This document shows positions 60,616 through 64,000 of a stretch of DNA of 64,000 bases, piece by piece; within the stretch, counting starts at the first letter, position 1, and the number at the start of each line of letters is the position of its first letter. Source of the stretch: Anopheles merus (lineage: Eukaryota > Arthropoda > Insecta > Diptera > Culicidae). Position numbers and translations under genes: made by a program. The stretch spans positions 1 to 64,000 of the forward strand of contig NW_024427692.1 of assembly GCF_017562075.2 (NCBI RefSeq). The letters run 5' to 3'. The notes under the pieces were generated by a model. The model saw nothing but the letters and a program-made list of their open reading frames with translations, ran no database searches and was not told the DNA's origin.

Positions 60616-62076
60616 TCAGCTTTAAAGCAATAAGCCATAAAGTATCCTCATGGGATTTTCAACACCTGGCACAATGTGTAGCGATTGAGCTACGCGTGTG
60701 TGTGTGTCTGAATCGTGTGCCTATGCCCTTAACACCACTTCAGATTTGTAGAACCACTTTTTTGTCGTTGTAATCATACGCTTGGAAACAGCAACAACAA
60801 CAACAAAAAAGTCCTTTTAAAGAGCATTATGTCGGCATTTATCCAGTTTTCGCAAGTAGTCAACTAAAACGTTACAACAATCTCTCTTACCTTTCAACAC
60901 GTTCGTGAGGGGTGCTTCGCTGTGTGCTGTTTTGTTGTGTGTGCGTGTATGTGTGTGTGTGTATTACTTTTAATCCATTTCCGACCCTAACTTTGCGATA
61001 ACTTAATCCCATATCCCCCTGTTCCGATATCCTTTTTTAAAAGGGAGGATACAATTCTTTGGATATCTCTCTCTCTCTCCCGGTGAATCTCGCTCCCCCC
61101 ATTTTCATTGGACTCGATATTAAAGAGCAGCAACCGGGTTCACCATTATCGTCACGAGCGGGACGTTTGTGCGACTCCCGGAAATTGCTGTAACCCCTTT
61201 TTGTGCGCGCAGCGTGTACCTGAGGACTGCAAAGGAACTTCCCTGCCATGATTCGATTAATTTTCACTCCGTACCGTAACTTCCGTGTGCCGCCGATGTG
61301 TGCGACTCATAAGTATTTGCTGCCATTTTCCGTGACATTCTGCGCCCGGGCTGGTGGCGGAGTTCCGCGGAGGAGTACGGTCAAACCATTCCTCCCGCTG
61401 GTGAAGCCGGAAGTTTTCGCGTAAATTTTCTCCCTGCCTAGCCTATTTGTACCTGCTGGAAGGGAGGACGTGTGGCACGTTCCAAATAAATGGCACCCTG
61501 GCCTTGAAGGTCAGAAACCGGCAGCAGAAGAGGGTCGATTTGTTTGGTTTTTGGTGCATATAAATTTAGAATTATTTCTGGCTCAACGCCTTTTGCTTCG
61601 TTGTCTGTGGGATGTGAGGTTCACATTTGTACTCCCTTAATCCGGGCGAATGTGTTTGGTACACAAGTTTGGTGCCATTGAACCGAGTTGGAGGTAAAGT
61701 TTGTAAATAATACACCGAGCACTGGAACTGGTTGCTGAAAAAACCGCAAAAACCTGAGATAAAGGGACGTACGATAAACACGGGGAAGAATTAAATCCTT
61801 CCAGCATAACTTCATGGTACTGTTCGCTACTTCGTAGCGTACAAAGGGTTTTTTGGTTGTTGGTGTTTCATTCACTGTAGGGTTCTGCGTTACAAAATCG
61901 AATGGCTTTAATATTGGACATTAATTTTTGTCCGCGTCCTCCGTTCGGATGGCAGGGCACGTATGGTATCGGTTCCGGCTGGGCAGGCCGGTTGGCATGT
62001 CGATTACGGAAAATCACACAAATTGACTAGCCTGAAAGTGGGTAAAAGGCACGCACAAAGGTCCTCACCTCACCCA

Positions 62077-62107
<31 letters not shown>

Positions 62108-63407
62108 ACTTACTCTGTACAATTTTAGCAAACCCGCGCCAATTGGGGTGGACATTATCATGATAATCATGTTTTGGAATTTCTAAATTAAAACTTCCTC
62201 GCTGTTGGTGGCTTGCTGTGCGCTGCCGTGTTTTGCTGTTTGGCGATCAGTTTCACAAGCATGTTGGCTTGCTTTTTGCAGTGCTTTGAACAACGACCAT
62301 CCACACAAGTGTGGTAGTGGCAGTGGCAACAGCAACGACGGGGCACACTCGAACATATTGAACCATCGCTGACATTTTTGTGCTGCGTTAATTGGATTGG
62401 TTGCGGTGGGTTGGTGGAAAAAGAAGGCGAACGTGAAAAACAGACACATTGCTACAATTTATATGTGCGCCTGTTTTGGGCCGGGGATCGAGGGTATGGA
62501 ACGTTGGCGAACGGAATACATATTGGGCGTTAAATAAATGCCCTAATTTGCATTTGAAGCCTGAAGAATGGTGGAGAGAGTGAGAGAGAGAGAGAGGGGA
62601 TAAATACGTAGTACGCGTGTATGTCTTGTTGCGCAAATAGCAATTACTTTTAATTAGTAAGTTTAAAAAGTGTGACGTGTTAAGAATTTAAGGTAAAAAG
62701 ATAATCCAATGAACTGGGGGGTATATTGATTGGGTAGATATACCAATGGGAGTTGGCACACTGTGTATCTTCTGTTTTATTTTCATTTTCTCATTCTAAT
62801 TATGTAACAAACAATCATTGCTTTTAACTATTCATTTCGTTTATTGATGTTCATGTCTTTCTTATATTTTCACGTCCCTTTGTATTTTCTTTGACTTTAC
62901 GTTTTTCTTTCGTATTATTAATTTCTTTATCTTCTATCTGTTTCTGTTTTTAATTATTATTTGTGTTTTTTTTCGTGGTGCTGCCGTTTTATGTTTTGGT
63001 CATTTGGTTTGTTTATATTTGTTTGTTTGTTTTGTTTATGTTTCATGTTGATATATTTGTTTCTCCGTTTTGATTTTCATTTCTTGGTTTGGGTTTTTTT
63101 TGTGTTTTTCCCTTGTCATCTCATTTTGTTTCATTGTGCTTCATCAATCCTTCATTTTGTCCTTTCAATGGGTCTTCGTAATATTGTTCTATTTTTACGA
63201 AGATGACAAATTTTATTCCAATTGGTTGAATGCATTATTTATTTTCTTATTGATTTTCTTATTTCATACAAATTGGAAATTCATCGGATCACGAAAGAAA
63301 GATTCGTAAAAACATCCTTTGTTATTTTTTTCGTGTTCAGTACTTTTACTTAAGGTACTCTATAATAAATTAATTTTAATAAGCTAATGTTTCATAACAT
63401 TATTCTT
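60616..63407. other. Intergenic, no gene seen
   Basis: Mixed DNA to about 62600, then strongly T-rich on the plus strand (62760-63300), which yields hydrophobic chance frames. Short GT and CT tracts are present. No gene was recognised. Confidence 0.5.
62081..62107 (+). repeat. (CT)n microsatellite
   Basis: Twenty-seven bases of uninterrupted CT. Confidence 0.95.
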
Positions 63408-63592
63408 CTTGTTCTGCTTTTGGTCCAACAATCGCTTTCGGTCAAGGCTTGTTCTGTACTACTACTAGTGGGCTTGGCTTTTCTGTGACTTACTGATTAC
63501 CCATAGCAGGATATTCTGTCCTACTTATAGGGGCACGGTCCTCTCGGGACTTGAACCCACGACTACTGTACCCCAAGACCGGGTTTTCAAGT
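63408..63592 (-). mobile_element. tRNA-derived SINE, SINE200-like
   Basis: Read on the minus strand it begins CTTGAAAACCCGGTCTTGGG. It carries a polymerase III B box, GGTTCAAGTCC (63547-63557). It continues with GTAGGACAGAATATCCTGC, AAGCCAAGCCCAC, GCCTTGACCGA and TTGTTGGACCAAAAGCAG, and ends in an AGAACAAGAAGAA-type tail. The length (about 185 bp), tRNA-like head and body words agree with the Anopheles SINE200 family as I recall it. The A-box half of the head is weak. No clear flanking duplication was found. Confidence 0.75.
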
Positions 63593-64000
63593 GTATATGT
63601 ATATTAACTAAATTACCCAAATCGTGCGTTCTTAATTCCGACGATTGTCTCTCCTGCTTGAGATATTAGTAACGCCACACACACACACACACAACAGCAA
63701 TCGTTGGTAGCATTGCCGAACAGCGTAAACTCATCCTTTGCTGCCCAGCCAGCCACTTTCATCATCGATATTCTCCACGGAATCATAACGCATCGAGCAT
63801 GGCTCGAAAATACTCATTTACCGGCTGTTTACATTTCATTAGGGTTGTTCGGGACGTCTCCCGGCGGAAAGCCGGAAACTGATGCGCACACGGGCCCCGC
63901 CGGTAGATGTGTCCTTGTGCTTTGCGTTTAATTTGCGCTTCAACTAATTTCAAAAGCCGCCTCCATTTCGAGCACTACCGAGTATGAGATTGAAGTCGAT
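63593..64000. other. Intergenic, no gene seen
   Basis: Contains a short (CA)n run at about 63675-63693 and GC-richer sequence to the end of the window. No exon was recognised. Confidence 0.5.

Noticed and set aside
62961..63309. Phenylalanine-rich hydrophobic frames
   Set aside because: Direct result of T-rich sequence; no membrane-protein features beyond composition.
1..64000. tRNA and rRNA genes, CRISPR arrays
   Set aside because: No intact tRNA fold or rRNA segment was seen; the only good B box belongs to the SINE at 63.5 kb. The tandem arrays have no spacers and lie inside transposon ends, and CRISPR is not expected in an animal genome.

Overview
The window looks like nuclear DNA from a mosquito, most probably an Anopheles. 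The reasons are three: intron-split genes with canonical GT-AG junctions and small introns (about 60-75 bp where no element is inserted); a tRNA-derived SINE that I recall as resembling the anopheline SINE200 family; and many short non-autonomous DNA elements among (GT)n, (GA)n and (CT)n tracts. The species call is an inference, because no search was run.

The window is gene-poor. Only three protein genes are well supported. (1) A secreted carboxylesterase/cholinesterase-like alpha/beta hydrolase lies on the minus strand (12131-14169, four exons, 611 aa) with a TATA box just upstream. (2) An intronless type I membrane protein of 322 aa, which I do not recognise, lies on the plus strand (20490-21458). 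(3) The kleisin subunit of condensin I, barren/CAP-H, lies on the minus strand (52072-55315, five exons, 750 aa) and all its junctions keep the reading frame. Several weaker candidate exons are listed at low confidence (38970-39270, 47341-47585, 55642-55917, 60334-60612). The three genes show no functional link to each other.

The rest is intergenic or possibly intronic DNA, including about 30 kb (21.5-51.6 kb) with no recognisable gene. Its most striking content is mobile DNA. Four elements (31007-31852, 39823-40944, 52489-53162, 57325-58003) share hAT-like ends (TAGTGRTGGG...) and are flanked by perfect or decayed 8-bp target duplications, yet their interiors are mostly 10-12 bp tandem arrays built around TCCGGA. 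They look like short transposons that carry satellite DNA. One of them makes up almost all of intron 4 of barren. A second family has three copies of 517-552 bp (9177-9728, 21596-22136, 36474-36990), each with GGGGCCC-type ends and an exact 3-bp target duplication. Two short hairpin-like elements with TA duplications lie near the left end (456-679, 3373-3618). SINE pieces lie at 19633-19710, 36155-36205 and 63408-63592.

Upstream of barren, a 15-bp match to the CTCF core (56243-56257) and a scatter of TCGGTAG motifs (55531-56182) mark a possible boundary or repeat-derived region. Coordinates of exon and element ends were worked out by hand from the sequence. Family names come from recognised motifs and have not been checked by database search.
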